This document shows, in pieces, positions 36,730 to 51,771 of a stretch of 64,000 nt of DNA. This DNA is from Morella rubra. Taxonomy: Eukaryota; Streptophyta; Magnoliopsida; Fagales; Myricaceae. The stretch is from NCBI GenBank assembly GCA_003952965.2, contig CM025851.1, positions 2,753,307-2,817,306 on the forward strand, written 5' to 3'. The notes beneath the pieces are model-generated. The model saw nothing but the letters and a program-made list of their open reading frames with translations, ran no database searches and had not been told where the DNA came from. The position numbers and the translations under genes were made by a program. Numbering within the stretch: position 1 is the first letter of the stretch; every line of letters begins with the position of its first letter.

Positions 36730-36742
36730 CACATGGGGCAGA

Positions 36743-39700
36743 GGTGGAAAACTCGTACAGATGAAGCACTATAACTGACACTTCGCGTCAACTTAGCAAA
36801 CTGCCTTAAACTAATGAGTAAGGAAAACAAAGCGAGTGGTGGGAGCCGCTCGCCGCGCCGATAACAGCGTGCGCAAGAATTTCTGGAGGGGTAATAGGCT
36901 GGCCGAGCGTAGACGCTGCTTACTTTGCAGAACTCGCTTGGGCGGGCCTCCCAATTACCCAGCCCAAAGTGTAAGTAGAACATTGTTCCGCCAGGGCGAC
37001 TGAAGATACGTAGTTATTGCACATCGTGCGCTACGGAATAGTCGGATGTTCGCAAGAAAGGATGTAGGAACTATTTGCACTGGATAGAGTTTAATCAGCG
37101 TCATGCCAGAGGACTTTTGGCCCAGTTGGAGATGTCGGACCAATTATAAATGTAATGCAAATTCTTCCACTGCGGTCCAATAGAGTTGGGGATCGCTTTA
37201 GCTTTGTGAGGCTTTGGCCCAAAGCTCAAGTGGGGGACTTTATCGGGGATCGCTTTATAGTTGAATTGGATTCTACACATAGAGAGCAACATGGAAGATT
37301 GTGAGCAGGAGTCTGAGAGTTATATTTCCTTTTAATTTTGTGAGGCTTTGGCCCAAGCTCAAGTGGGGCTTTATTGGGTTTTGGGTATAGCTTTTAGCTG
37401 AACTGGATTATCAAGATAGAGAGCAACCTGGCAGATTGTGAGCAGTAGGGTATGAGAGTTATATTTCTCTTTAATTGTCACGGCTCGTCTCCTGCATTTA
37501 TTATTGTCCATCTAAAAATTCTTTTATTTCGATTATTAAAAAATACAGTATCTACTTAGAAAGATAATCTGGTTTTGTTAAGAATTAATAAAACGTGGAT
37601 TATTTTTCTCGTGTCATTTGATGAACAGGTTAAGCCAAGATTGTACGTCTAATGAGAGTGCTGGATGTTGATTGAGCTTCCTATCATACAGCTGTCAAGT
37701 AGGCGTGCTGCACAAAAGGCGCTGATTTGTTTGTCGTAAAGGAGCCATAATGTCTTCGTCATGTAGTGGTACGATTCTCGTCGGCTATATATATCAGACA
37801 TCTCTGACACAGCAACTTTAGTATCTGGGAGCTGCTAGGCTAAAAACATGAACTTCCAATGGGGATGGAAAATCACACCGACTTTTAGATTGTAAACCAA
37901 TCTGCATCTGACACGTCATCAAGCTCAATTTGAAAGGATATCTGATATGGCTATTGGATTTGGGTTGACATGGCAATAATAGACTGAGTCACTGAGCTTG
38001 CAGCACCATTCGTTATATTTGCACCTCTAAACTCACTGTGCGGTGCACATTCTGTCAATTCACTTTTCTGTGAGTGTTGGCGAACCGTGCTTCACGGACC
38101 ACGGAAGAAAATTGCATTCACTCGACACCATTTTCCTCAGGGTTTTATATGTTCGGGATCCAAAAGTGCTGAAACAAACGAAAGACTCTCATGGGAAGGC
38201 AGAACTTAATACAAATTAAGAGCAACGCGGACGGATTATACATGCATATGCACATGCATTCATCTTTTATTGCTTCTTGCATGGCATTCATAAGAATATT
38301 AGGTTCTCGGACTACTCTTTTGAGTTGGCGCTTTATGTTGCCGGAAATTAATCATAGAGTTCCAGTTCGTCTCATCAGTGAAGGCCTAAGAGTATCATGT
38401 CCCTCGAAGAAAATATCCTGGGAGAAGCAAATAATTTATTTCTTGAACCATAGTCTACTGCATGTGCCACTGGACCTAATTGTTCTTTGTTCGTTGTTCT
38501 TTTTTTCTCAGAAGGAATATGTTGATGGTGCTGGAGCATGAACTATAAGAAAAAAGACAAACCGTCAAGAGTTGTAAGAAAAAGATAGAAACGCTGATGC
38601 AATAAATCAAAAACTACATGTATCTCATTTTATTAGCATGTCGCTAATTCAAACGAGCTCTTGGGCCATTTGATTACTTCCATGTTTTATTCATGATTCC
38701 CATGTCCTTTTACAAGCAGTGCTTTGCTCCTTGACTGATGGTATCCCCCAGTCATGAAGGTGGACCTGCAGATCCTAGATTTACGTTTCTCGATCGCTTA
38801 ATGATCATCCTCAGTGCAAAGTTTCATTCTGTGCCTGACTGCCGGGAAGACTACAATTAATATGCTTTGAGCTGTATGATTTGTTTCTCATGCAACCTTA
38901 AGTGCTTAATAAGCCAAAGAACATTACTTACGTAGGTCGCTATAGGTAGCTAGCTGACATGATCAAATATTCCAAAAGAAGATGGAGCCATCGAAAGTAG
39001 CAGAGGTGGGATCCTAGAACTGATACTCTCATAGTACTGCTGATCCCCACAATTTCACAAAGGTCTGGCCCTCTTCGTAAAGCTAGACAAGACTGCCAGG
39101 TAATAATAAGTTCAGTATGCGCACTGAGGTGCTCCTTATAAGAAAAACTACAAGAAGTCGAGTTCGATATGGCACAGTGACAAATTAGAGGAAACGAATT
39201 ATAAAAATACCCTGGCATTTTCGGCGGAAAGGCGAAAAAATTTTCTCTGGTACTGCATGTTGTGCTTTGTGACTGGTGAGAGGCTAGCCAAGGATGGTCA
39301 CTTTGGGAACTATTGGAGGATGCCATGTGGTACTGTGGATTTGTCTCTTAGGAGGATTTCTCAATGGAATGACCCACATATCACGTGGAAGGATGTAGCC
39401 TAATGGCAATCCTACAAGACAAAGAAATGGTCATTTACAAATCTCCTCTAATCTCCTCCCAACCAATTATCATCTATCTCCCACGTGGGACTTCTGGCCC
39501 CACTCTACCATCTCTTCCACTTTTCGATTGTATATGTTATAGGGTTGTAACTCCGCGATATGTTATAGATGCTTCTTGTTCTGCACCTATATATTGATCT
39601 GGCATTAGTATAACCCGTTCCTATACTTCTTTGAGCTACATACATAGGTGTACTGAAGATCAGAGATTAAAGGATCATGGGGGACTCTTCTGCCTCATAC

Positions 39701-41380
39701 ATACACATGGTACTTAAGATAACTTTTTTGGTTTGATCGTTGTGTTTGATTCTTTCATATTTTCGGGGGATACTACAGGTTTCTTTGTTATTTTATGTTG
39801 ATGATGATCGGAAGTGCTTTGTATAGGTGCAACACCTGATAGAGAAGTGTCTGATCTTCCATATGACTAAAGAAGCGTGCATGGAAGCCCTTTCAAAACA
39901 TGCAAACATCAAACCCGTCATCACCTCCACTGGTTTGTTTCTTTGAACTCTCTCTGCTTCTTGATTTCCTGCCGTTGTAGGCACGACAAGCTCACAACAA
40001 CACGGATAAGTACATCCCCACACCCCACCACAGATGAGAACGAGAGAGAGAGAGGACGATGGGAGGGAGGGAGGAGACGAAGAAAAAGAGGAAGCTCTTC
40101 TTGAGTAGTAAATGTTTAAGCCTGGCTTGACTGTAAATCTTCCAACTCGAACAAAAAGTCCTATAGTTTACAATTTACAACTCTTCTTTATATGGTAATT
40201 CGACCTATAGTTCCGCGTTCCCCCCATCAGTTTGCCCTTTTTTTAGCACCTAAGATTTGGTTCATTAAGCTTATGTTAAGAAAAAGTCTAACGGAGTTTG
40301 GTCTTTGGTTAGTGCCACAAAAACACAAGCACGTTTTTCATTATGATAAGTCACACGTCAGGTCAAAGAGAGGCTTGTTTCACGAAAATAGTGATAACCT
40401 TACAGCAAGTGCATGCGTCGATATGCAGTGTGGAATGGATTGGAGAAAGAAAACAAGGAGTTTTTTGAGGCCTACGCGCAATCTCAGAGCAAAACAGACC
40501 GAATGTCCGAGGAAGAGACAAGCCAGATGATCCAGAAGATGATCTCGGATTCCTCCAGAGATCCAGAAGACGACTAACGTGCTATATATCTGAAAACGAT
40601 CTTCGGCCATTTGGTTCTGGTTGGTAGATAGTTGGTCCACAACACCCGCATGCATATATATATTCTACGGAAGAGTACGGAGCATTTGCAGGGTCCTCCA
40701 CAAATAAATTGATTAACCATCATGCAGAAGACAATCAGCCTGTGTTAAGTTTACATGAACCCGCATAGATTAGCTTTCCGACATATGGGGGAGGGTGGTT
40801 TGTGAATTTGATTATAGCGCAGGTGGGGACATTTATGATCATATTCACGCGTCAATGTGTTGTCGTGTATTGTAAAAAACGTGTCTGTGATTTTGTCTTC
40901 TTGTATCGCATGGTGCATGTGATGTTATTACCTACAGGGAAAACCACTAAATGAAGCAAAGAATGTGGGGACTCCTCAACAGTGTCGTCGCAGTCACGAA
41001 CTTTTTCTGAAAATTGCGAGGGCGATATTGTTAGCGGTTCTAGCGTCCGAGCCAGAGTCCCAAATCAATGGTTCTATATCGCTATCTCTTTCCAAACAAT
41101 ATTGTGGAACATATGCTGCGCATTAGGCGTCAAGGAGAGAAAAGCAAAGAAAGGATAGATGGAATGCCACCGCCGTTCTAATTAGCTTGACGGAAATTGG
41201 ATGCTAACTGATGAGGTTTTTACACCAAAGGAAGCTAGCCGATTGCACTTTTTTCAAGAACTGGTCTGGCGATTGACTTGATCAACATTTCTGGATCTAA
41301 CAAATGTTCTATGGGAATTACGATAAATCTCCTAGCAATAGAATTCGCGGTAACCGGCCTGTAGATGGATGGGGCTATGA
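36743..41380. other. Long intergenic region without a recognised gene
   Basis: Apart from the tandem repeat at 37205-37477, I see no supported feature. Reading frames up to 128 codons (for example minus 39326-38940) show no signal, domain or homology I recognise. A GA-rich purine tract lies at about 40035-40100. Confidence 0.45.
37205..37477. repeat. Tandem duplication, about 134-bp unit
   Basis: Copy 1 is about 37205-37338 and copy 2 about 37339-37477. Both start tgtgaggctttggcccaa and end with gagagttatattt and tttaatt. The copies differ by several substitutions and small indels, so the duplication is older than those at 6.0 and 24.4 kb. Confidence 0.85.
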
Positions 41381-41389
41381 TATAATATT

Positions 41390-41789
41390 AGGGAAAATAC
41401 ACTTTTCATTCATAAACTATCGGGGTAGTGACATATTGTACCATAAACTATCATCTTTAAGACATTGTACTCTCAAACTACCAATGTTACACACTTTACA
41501 CCCGAAACTATCTACTTTGACACATTACACCCTCCAACTACTAATATTAAACATTTTGCACCCTCTATTTGACAATAATACCCTTAAAAAATTAATGAAT
41601 TGATAATAATATCTACAATATATGCAAAATAGATCAACGGCATTATCGTCATTTTATTCTAAAAATTTAATAAAAGGGTGCAAAGTGTCAAAAATTAATA
41701 GTTAAAGGGTGCAATGTATCAAAATTGGTAGTTTATGGTGCAAAGTGTAAAATCTATAGTAGTTCGTAGATAAAAAATCTATTTTTCCC
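41390..41789. mobile_element. 400-bp MITE with 9-bp target-site duplication
   Basis: The element starts agggaaaatacac and ends tttttccc, with imperfect inverted ends rich in the phrases 'aaactat' and 'gtgcaaagtgt'. TATAATATT flanks it exactly at 41381-41389 and 41790-41798. The interior has repeated motifs (cattgta, cattaca and acactttaca, each followed by an aaactatc/aactac-type phrase). A 9-bp duplication and gggaaaattacacttt-like ends fit a Mutator-derived MITE; an 8-bp hAT reading is possible if the terminal T belongs to the element. Confidence 0.85.
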
Positions 41790-41798
41790 TATAATATT

Positions 41799-42811
41799 CC
41801 CAAACTCCAGTATTTTTTTTAATTTATATTCTTAACCTATTAACAAACTATCGATTTTATTAAACAACACTTTGAACCAATTACAATTAGATACATACAA
41901 TGTGATATTTATCCTAATTAGGGTTTGCAATATTTCCTAAATATTTTCATATTATTCTTTAAATATTTCAATTGATCAGGATACGTAATGGATAGTTTCA
42001 AGGACGTTACGACAAAGTATGCTACTTCTTTGTTTATAATAATTTGATGCCTGCACTGCCGTTGTTACGACAAAGTATGTCTTCAAGTCGCGTCCAAGTC
42101 CTTTCCTTCAGTTGTCAGTTGTCACTCAATTGTCAATCGACCAGTCCAGTTGGGACCTCTCTGATAATTGGGGTATCGATCTTGTGGTCGCGGGTGTTGA
42201 TCGGTAATGGCAATCTGATGGTTGAGCCTATCGATGTGAAAGTTGGGGTGCAAATCGTGGGTGTTGATTCTTCAAAAGAGTGTTTTTGGGGATGCTTTTA
42301 TGAGAGCTGAGGTATAAATTTGGCTACGGCTGAGGTCTTTCCCGGCAGCACAGGGAGATGATGTTGGATGTCTCTGTCAAAAACAGTAAAATTACTGTAT
42401 ATCTTTAACGTTTCCAGAAGATTAATATAAGTTCTTTTCGATTTCCTTTTACTTTTTGCTGAGAAGTTTTTTTCGATTTCAAACTCGACTGTTTTTGCTA
42501 CCACCCAAAGTTCGGGTTAGGCGTCCTGGAGCATACCATCCAATTCTTTTAGGGAACCCATTGAGTTGTTGTTCAAGCTGAGAGATCAGAGTTTGCTGGA
42601 AACTTTTAGCTGATGGTAAAGGGGGCATGCATAAATAGATCAGCTTTCAGCAAATCATAGCAGATGCCATAGCTAACAGGGATATAGAGAGAGATACATT
42701 TATTGGACAAGGAAGCAAGCCATATCCACTTAGGCCAGTCGGTCTAACGTTCACAAAGCCTCAGCCACGCTTCTTAGCAAGAGTTCAAACACCTTATAGC
42801 TTAGACAACTT
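41799..42811. other. Intergenic DNA and DHAR 3'UTR
   Basis: No gene seen. The part nearest 42811 is probably the 3'UTR of the minus-strand DHAR gene. A sub-repeat ttacgacaaagtatg occurs at about 42007 and 42065. Confidence 0.5.
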
Positions 42812-44775
<1,964 letters not shown>

Positions 44776-44866
44776 TTTTCTTGCAGTGAGTCGTGAGAGT
44801 GATCCTCAGACGAAGAAACTGAGAGCAAGGGAATGACAAGTTAACTGTATGCGTGTATGTATGGGT

Positions 44867-44877
44867 TAGATTTATAA
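44867..44877 (-). promoter_or_regulatory. Probable TATA box of DHAR
   Basis: Minus strand reads CTTATAAATC about 95 bases upstream of the DHAR ATG, a normal TATA position for a leader of about 60 bases. Confidence 0.5.
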
Positions 44878-46586
44878 GCTTTGTGGGCTAGGGATAGAAT
44901 TGGTACTTTGAAGTTTTGTGAAGAGTAGCTGAATGGATCTGAATTCGGGATGGTCCTTTATCGTTTGCCAGAAAGTTCGAGAAATTTTTATTGCAATCGT
45001 CACAGATAACCGTCCTTTATATCTCTACAATAAATCCGCTTCCGCTCAGACAAAAAAAAATCCGTCCGCTTCCACGAACCTGGTCAATTTATCAGCCAAA
45101 TTCGAATTCGCGATGCACTGTGATTTACGACAGGCCGTTCATTGCCCACTAAACCTGTCATTTCACGCGTAGATGGTGCACTGGTTCAGTTCGGTATCTA
45201 ACTTTCTATGACGTTCTTAGTAGCAAAGCATGAAGAAATGCCCTTCAGAGCCATGAAAAACCAAAAGGGAAACGATCGAAAAACAAAAACGTGTTCCTGC
45301 TTTATGTCGTATTCACTATTCTCGCCATTAGTGATCAATGACGCGGTAGTTTTGCAATTATTCCACTGTCAACTTCTCCGAGAGAATGGCTTCACTTGTT
45401 TGCATTTGCTCGGCTCTCCTTTCTCCACATATTCCTCTCCCTCAATATCAAAAGTTAAAGCACGAGAGCGACTGCATCTCAATGACTTTCCCATGCTTTT
45501 TGTACAACTTTTTTTGTTTTTGGTTCCTTATGGGGCCGAAATAATAAAAATACTTTTGCTGAGGAATATTCCCTCAATGCACCACAAAACTTTTTGGTTT
45601 TGCAATATGATACTGTCCATGTATAAAATGCCCTTTTAATCCTCCTTGCCGTTCTTTTTCTCGTATACCCTTTTGGGCTCATACAATTGAGGTCACCTAA
45701 TGGCCGCGGTCAATGCAGAATTCTTGTTGGATAAGAGAACGGGGGATGAGCTAGAGATCATATCGTCAAAAGACAAACTCATGTGCTTTGTAATTTAAAA
45801 CGAGTACAACTTGGATTGAAAAAAAAGAAAAAAAAGAACCTTCTAGAGAAAGAGATAAAAAAAAAAAAAGCGGATCACTTTCAAAAACTTCTCAGTCACT
45901 TTTTCATCAATTCCAATATTTTTCACTAATCTCAATAATTTTTTATAAATTCTAACAACTTTTAACACACTTTCCACTAATCTCAAGAGAATCTACACTA
46001 TTTTCAAAAAAATACAAACATAAAAAATTATTTTGAAACCTAAACCAAATATAGCCAAACATATGTACGTGACTTTGAGATTAGGCCCAATCGCCTGTTC
46101 AGAACTTATTAACACACTTTAGGCCCAATATACGGCCCGCAAAACATTGTCTCCTAAAACATCTGGGCCTATAGCACATCTCCTGTCTGAATGACCAGAA
46201 AAGTGGGCCGAATCCCAGAGCCCGAATTTAAGTGGCCCCCAGAAAGAAAAAGCTATAAGCCTATCGCCCTTTATATTACACCGAACCTTATTTTTAACCG
46301 AAAAAGCAAAAGATCCTAGGCCGAGTCAAGTCAAAAGCTATTTCCCAGTTCCCACGCAATCTGATGTCGGAGATTTTCTAATATTTTACTCGAAGTTCCT
46401 CTATTTCCACCCTAACTTCCCTTCCTGCCTTCCACACCCTTTACACACAATATAATTCGAAATTTTAATTAAAATTTAAAGCTTTGTATTTTTTTGGAGG
46501 TGGATAAGAAATGGTAAATATTTGGGAAAAAAAACGCAAGAAGTAAATTCGACCCTTCAGATAGTTTTTTTCTGTGAGACTCTTCA

Positions 46587-46632
<46 letters not shown>

Positions 46633-46740
46633 TCCCACCATCCGACGCCCACTCAAATCACCCACATTTTCACTCTTTTTTTTTTTCTCATCGTTCCCGT
46701 CACTTTCTCAGGCTGTCTTCCTTATTCACGACTCTATTAT
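44878..46740. other. Intergenic DNA between DHAR and the TRM gene
   Basis: No gene seen. AT-rich dispersed-repeat phrases occur at about 45880-46060 (actttccactaatctcaa, ccaaatatagccaaacat). The A-run at 46592-46630 is listed separately. The 143-codon plus frame at 45208-45639 has no recognisable feature. Confidence 0.45.
46592..46630 (+). repeat. Run of 39 consecutive A
   Basis: Pure A homopolymer about 150 bases upstream of the presumed TRM leader. It may be the tail of an unrecognised retroposon on the plus strand or a simple microsatellite, and is length-unstable in sequencing. Confidence 0.8.
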
Positions 46741-48155
46741 CTGAATTCCGTTTCTCGATCTTACTATATATCCAAATCCCGTTTCCCGGATGTTTGCTTC
46801 GCCGACCAACTTGCGTAGTAGAGAAAATGTCCGGCAATTTTGACGCGGTATTTGATAACGTTTTTGGTTGACCAAATTTGCCTACATGTCGGCGCGTCCT
46901 TTTCTTGGTTGATCGATGATCAAGTCCAGTAAGTGATTTGGAACTTTCTTGGTAAATTTATGATTCGTTCCCAAAGAAGCGGATTCGATGAGAATACTTG
47001 CACGCGACAAAGAAGAATTACAGGCACGCGTTAAAAGCCAGACTCACTGTCATGATGGGGAGAAATTAAGAAACAAGGTAAGCTTTTCTCTGCTTTTGAG
47101 TATTCAATTTATTTGCCTTGAAGGTCTTTATTGAGAATCCTGGTTTTCTTCGGTTTTGATTGTTGCGTGTGCTTTTGTCAACGTGGATTTTATTTATTGT
47201 GGTAATTCGATAAGGAAGTTCTGTAACTTCTGTTTCAGTGGGATCAGTATAATTTTGTCTAGGGTCTGGTTGTCAATGCTTTGTAGGTAGGGCGTTTGTA
47301 ATTATTGCGAATGTTTTGAAGGCATACTTGGTCGGATTGTCCCTTAATAGTAATCCATGATTGTGGATTCCAACTACTCATGCACTTTACAGTTGTTTAG
47401 TTGTTTCAATGTTGTGCTCATAACTACCGCCCAAAAAGAGTTTGTCTCAATCGTTCTGGTTTCGGCATGTTGAACGCGTGATTCGTGAAATTTTACTATT
47501 TTGTATTCATGGGATATGCAGAAACTCTAGAACCTTTGGTTGCTCTCCCAGGACGCTCCTATGGGGTTTTCAAAAAGGGATTCACTGCCGCTTTTCATAG
47601 GTTCCATTTGCTTTTACATGTATTTTCTTTTCTCTTTATTGCTTTTAGAGCTGATGGATGTGGTGTTCCCAATTCTAGAAAATTTTTCTTTTTTGCTTGC
47701 TCTTTTTGTTCAGGTTAAATTTTAGTTTCAGATGATGTACGTGGAGGGCCATGAGCTATTTTCCGTTCTCTTGGAAGCATTTTATTTTCATTATTCTTAT
47801 GAGTATGCGAAAGATGTTTCCATTTAAATCTTATAGAACCAAAATTCCAGGAAGCAGGGAGGTTCTAAGACTCAGATGCTCCAAATATTGCATCTGATAC
47901 TGTCGTTGCAGTGGCAGTACGACAAAGGAGGAAATGGTACATAGCTTTTTGTTGTTTTTGTTCCTGTGGGGACTTAGATATTGATAAGTTGTTTACCACT
48001 CCAACTTTTGATAATGACTTGGCAGTAGTTACTACATGTTCCCTTTGTCATATAGCATTCTCTCTGTTTGCTGCAGATGCATACTTTCAGTTTCCAAAAA
48101 GTGCTTGAGTTTTAGGGAGTGTTTATTCAAAGTAGCAGAAGATCTGTCAATAAAA
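46741..48155 (+). promoter_or_regulatory. Leader region of the TRM18-like gene, with upstream ORFs
   Basis: A likely leader exon ends at AACAAG before a donor GTAAGC (about 47079). It contains an ATG at 46988 whose frame (MRILARDKEELQARV...) is open up to that donor. Further acceptor-like sites occur before 48077 and 48111. The frame of the main exon is open upstream of the ATG at 48156 to 48036, so a longer N-terminus joined by splicing cannot be excluded. Confidence 0.35.
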
Positions 48156-51100
48156 ATGGGATCCAGTACAAGAACGCCAAGCGTTCTAGCAAGATTGATG
48201 AGTCTTGACGAACCTGCACCTCAGCAGCCTGTCCAAAAACAACAGAGAGTTCTTTCTGAGCATTATTTTCAGAAAGCTGCTTCTATTGGTGTCAGGCAGA
48301 GGCGTTCATCCCATGGGCATCCTCCATCTAGGTTGAGCATTGAAGAGCAGAAGGAATTAAGTTACATCTTTAGAGTATTGGATACAAATAGGCATAAGCC
48401 ACATAACCTGTCAGTTGAAGAGCGAAAAGCTAGCTCCAGTTCACCAGAAGAAAGACTGCCATTCGAAACGCAAAATTTTGTAGATGCAAAATGCATTTCA
48501 TTGGATAAGAACCTGATGGATCTTCAAAATGCAATGAAAATTAAGGATTTAAGGGACCCTTTTGCAAAATATCTCCAAGAAGAAGACTCTTTGTCTGCCA
48601 AGCACTCTCATGATTGTCAAGGTGTCTCTCCTGATCCACAGTCTGGTCATGTTGCAGTCTTGAAGTCGTCACATTCTTCTTACAGTAGCAATATTCCCAA
48701 GTCGGGGAAATCTCCAAGGAAAACCGCAAAAGGAAATGTTAAATTGCTGCACAAACCTGAGAATGGCCTTGGTAGAAATCCTCATGGAGAACTTGTTCTT
48801 GATAATATATGCGAATCTGCAAGATTGCAAGTGCAGTCAAATAGTGAAGCATGTCATTCCCCTACAAAAATTGGTATTTTGAAAGAAAACAATACCACGG
48901 TAGAGAATGATGCACTCTGTTTTTCTTTTTCTTCTCCTGGTTCTTGCAAAGGTTCACTATTGGGTAATCGGAAGATAAAAGATTTTCCTATTCCTGAAAA
49001 TGGAATATTAGACATTGAAGTCAAAGAGAGAAAGAATTGGGCCTATGACATGGGACCTGCTAGGCAATGGCCTAGAGTTCCAAGAGAAGTTTCAGAAGAA
49101 GTTGAAAAACAAAAAAGGCATGTCACAATTGGGATTTCAACAAAGGTATCAAGATCAGGGTTGAGAGGCAATGACACCTTTACTGAAGAATCCAAGCTGC
49201 TGATGTCTTCTAGTTTCTCTGACTGGAAGAATGAATGCAAGTTGTCACTTCCCTTTTCAGATGGGTCATATGTTGCCAGGGAAGCAATAAAGAAAATCTC
49301 TGAAAGATGGAAGATGAATCAGAAGTCCTACAAAGATGGACTGGCTTGTAGAGTAATTACTCTGGGTGAACTGCCTGCCACAACTGATGATGATACTGGG
49401 GCAAGAAATGCCAATTACAGGCCTAATAAGCGTGGCACGGGCAATCAAACTTGTCCAAATGATGGACATGTTGAATTTATATGCTTCATCAGCAGAAGTG
49501 GTTCGAATGACCAGTCTGTCAGAAAATTTCCAAGGTCCAGATCTCTTTTTGCATCTTCCTCTGCCACCCGGAACCCTAGACCCAGGACCAGATATGAAGG
49601 TTTTCAGAATCACTGGTGTTTGAGCCAGGACGAGACTGTGAATTGGTCACAACACCAGTTCCGAAGGCCAAATTTGAACCAGAAAGATGGCTTTGACCTT
49701 AGTAACTTATTCGGCTACAAGGAATCTCATTCTTCTGCCTTTTTGGATACAAAGAGCATTCATACTGTAGAAGAGCTGAGTGTCGTCCAGGATCAGGGGA
49801 AGAACAAACTAGAGAAGGATCTTTGTAATCAGAATGTCATGGATCCTCCGTTATCAAGCTCGAGTGTTTCTTCTTCTGATGTGAAAAATAGTTGCATTGT
49901 ACAACGCACACGAGTGGTGGAAGGTGAGATGAAGAACATGCTTGAGAACGGAAATATGTCTGCGCAGAACATTTTGATTCCTCAGCCATCAGTTTGTTTG
50001 GTTGCCTCGGTGAGCATGGTAACCGATGCTGTGGCTGGTGTTGAGGGTAAGAGTGTGGGCAGGCCTTCTGAAAGTACCAAAGAAGAGCAGTTAGAACCAA
50101 TCGCCTGCTTCCTAGCCACAAATTCTTATTCTTCTTGTCATGCCTCAAGTACCTCGATTCCACAGGTTGGGTGTTCCTCTCTTAAAAGATAGTTGACTAA
50201 TTTATTTATTCTTGCTAGGCGCCGATAATTCCATATCTCGATATTCAATGAAGAGTTGTTACTTTCAGCTTCCTTATTTGTGATGTTTGTCTTTCTATAT
50301 GTTTTCTGGGTTGGTGGCAAATCATTACTTTATTTGGAATTTTTAAAAGCTTGATATTGTAACAATGAGACGTATAATATCTTGACCGTATATAGTGAGA
50401 CTTAAGGGTAGGGATTGAACATATTGTATTTCTATCATACCTGCAAAATGCACCACTTCTGTCAGCATTTTAAGCAACATATTCTTAAATGCTAAAAACA
50501 AAATTACTTATTAAAAAAAAATGCTAAAAACAAAATCATAGTTTCAAGAAACCATTAATCCATTTTGGGTGCAAGATTAAATTAACTGTCTAAAGTGTTG
50601 AGGATCCACACCATTCATCTATCCTATTTTTTTCTTCTTGTTTCACTTTTTTTTAACTCTGCATATTTTAGCTCATAGATACGGGACATGTCTGGTTTTG
50701 TATGAATGAATCCGCTGTTGTTCCAATGTTTCCAATTCTCATGCCAAGTCTGATAATCGTTGTATTCAAAATTTTCAAATGAGTTAACTTATTATTTGTA
50801 GATTATGTAGCCAACATTTCCTTTAACACTAATGAATTTTGTAATATATTATAGGAAGCATCGGTAGGATTCAATGAAGAAGGATCTGTTTTTTCACAGT
50901 GCTCTTGCAAAGCGCCAGGATCCACATTGAGTTTGGAGGACGCTTATCGGAATAGTCCAGTTTCAGTTCTGGAACCACTTTTCAAAGAGGATCTTTCATG
51001 TAGCTCTGAATGCTTAGAGAGTGTTAGCACAGACATCTCTGGTAAGTATACTAGGACTAATTTTAACCCTCCTTTAGTTCAAGTTCTTTCTATATATCTT

Positions 51101-51771
51101 CTTTCTCCCCCTTTTTCTGGGTTCATAGAGGCAACTTTCTTATATCAGATGTTTCAGAAACACACTCAGAAGGACCTGGAATTATTGTGTCTAGTGAAGA
51201 AGATTTCGGGGAAGGATCCGAACATGTCCCTGAAGAAAAGGTCAATTTAATGGGATTTCTTAGAGTTGAAGAAAGTAGGGACTTCTCCTACCTTGTTGAT
51301 GTCTTAACTGAGGCAGGTTTTCATGGTGGGATCCTGGATGTGGACGTTGGTACTTGGCACTCTGCAGAATACCCAATAAGCCTTTTGGTTTTTGAGAACC
51401 TTGAGAAAAAATTTGGTGAGCAGGCTTCCTGGAAGAGATCAGAAAGGAGGCTTCTATTTGACCGAATTAATTCAGGGCTTATTGAAATTTTCCAGTCATG
51501 CATGGGAGTGCCCCACTTAGTGCCTAAATGGGCAAACCCTGTCTCTAAAAGATTGAACACCCGGCTGACTCAGGTTGCTATTGAGGAAGACCTGTGGATG
51601 TGGCTGGTTTGCCAAGAAAAGGAAGCGAGTAAGGACTCAGCAGGGAAAGTGCTGCAAAAGGAATTGGGGTCTTTAGATTTAGGAGATGATATCGATCTTA
51701 TAGGTAGAGAAATAGAGAGATTATTGATAGATGAGCTTGCCGCAGAGTTTGTTAGTACAGACACCTATTGA
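48156..51771 (+). CDS. TRM18: TON1-recruiting-motif (TRM18-like) protein, DUF3741/DUF4378
   Basis: TRM proteins help assemble the TTP complex on cortical microtubules and shape cells; the specific role of this clade is little known. Exons 48156-50165, 50855-51041 and 51149-51771 join in frame to 939 residues. Near the N-terminus is the conserved motif TPSVLARLMSLDEP, followed by LSIEEQKELSYIFRVLD. The middle is long and hydrophilic. The C-terminal DUF4378 domain begins at about EESRDFSYLVDVLTEAGF, with WHSAEYPISLLVFENLEKKF, RRLLFDRINSGLIEI and IDLIGREIERLLIDELAAEF. I chose the ATG at 48156 as the first one just ahead of the motif; the true start may be in an upstream exon. The name TRM18 rests on motif content and on the neighbouring MTP11 and dirigent genes, which match my memory of the At2g39435 surroundings. 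Confidence 0.8.

Noticed and set aside
38940-39326. 128-codon minus-strand frame
   Set aside because: No motif, no splice context, odd composition; likely chance.
45208-45639. 143-codon plus-strand frame
   Set aside because: No homology or domain; low-complexity surroundings.
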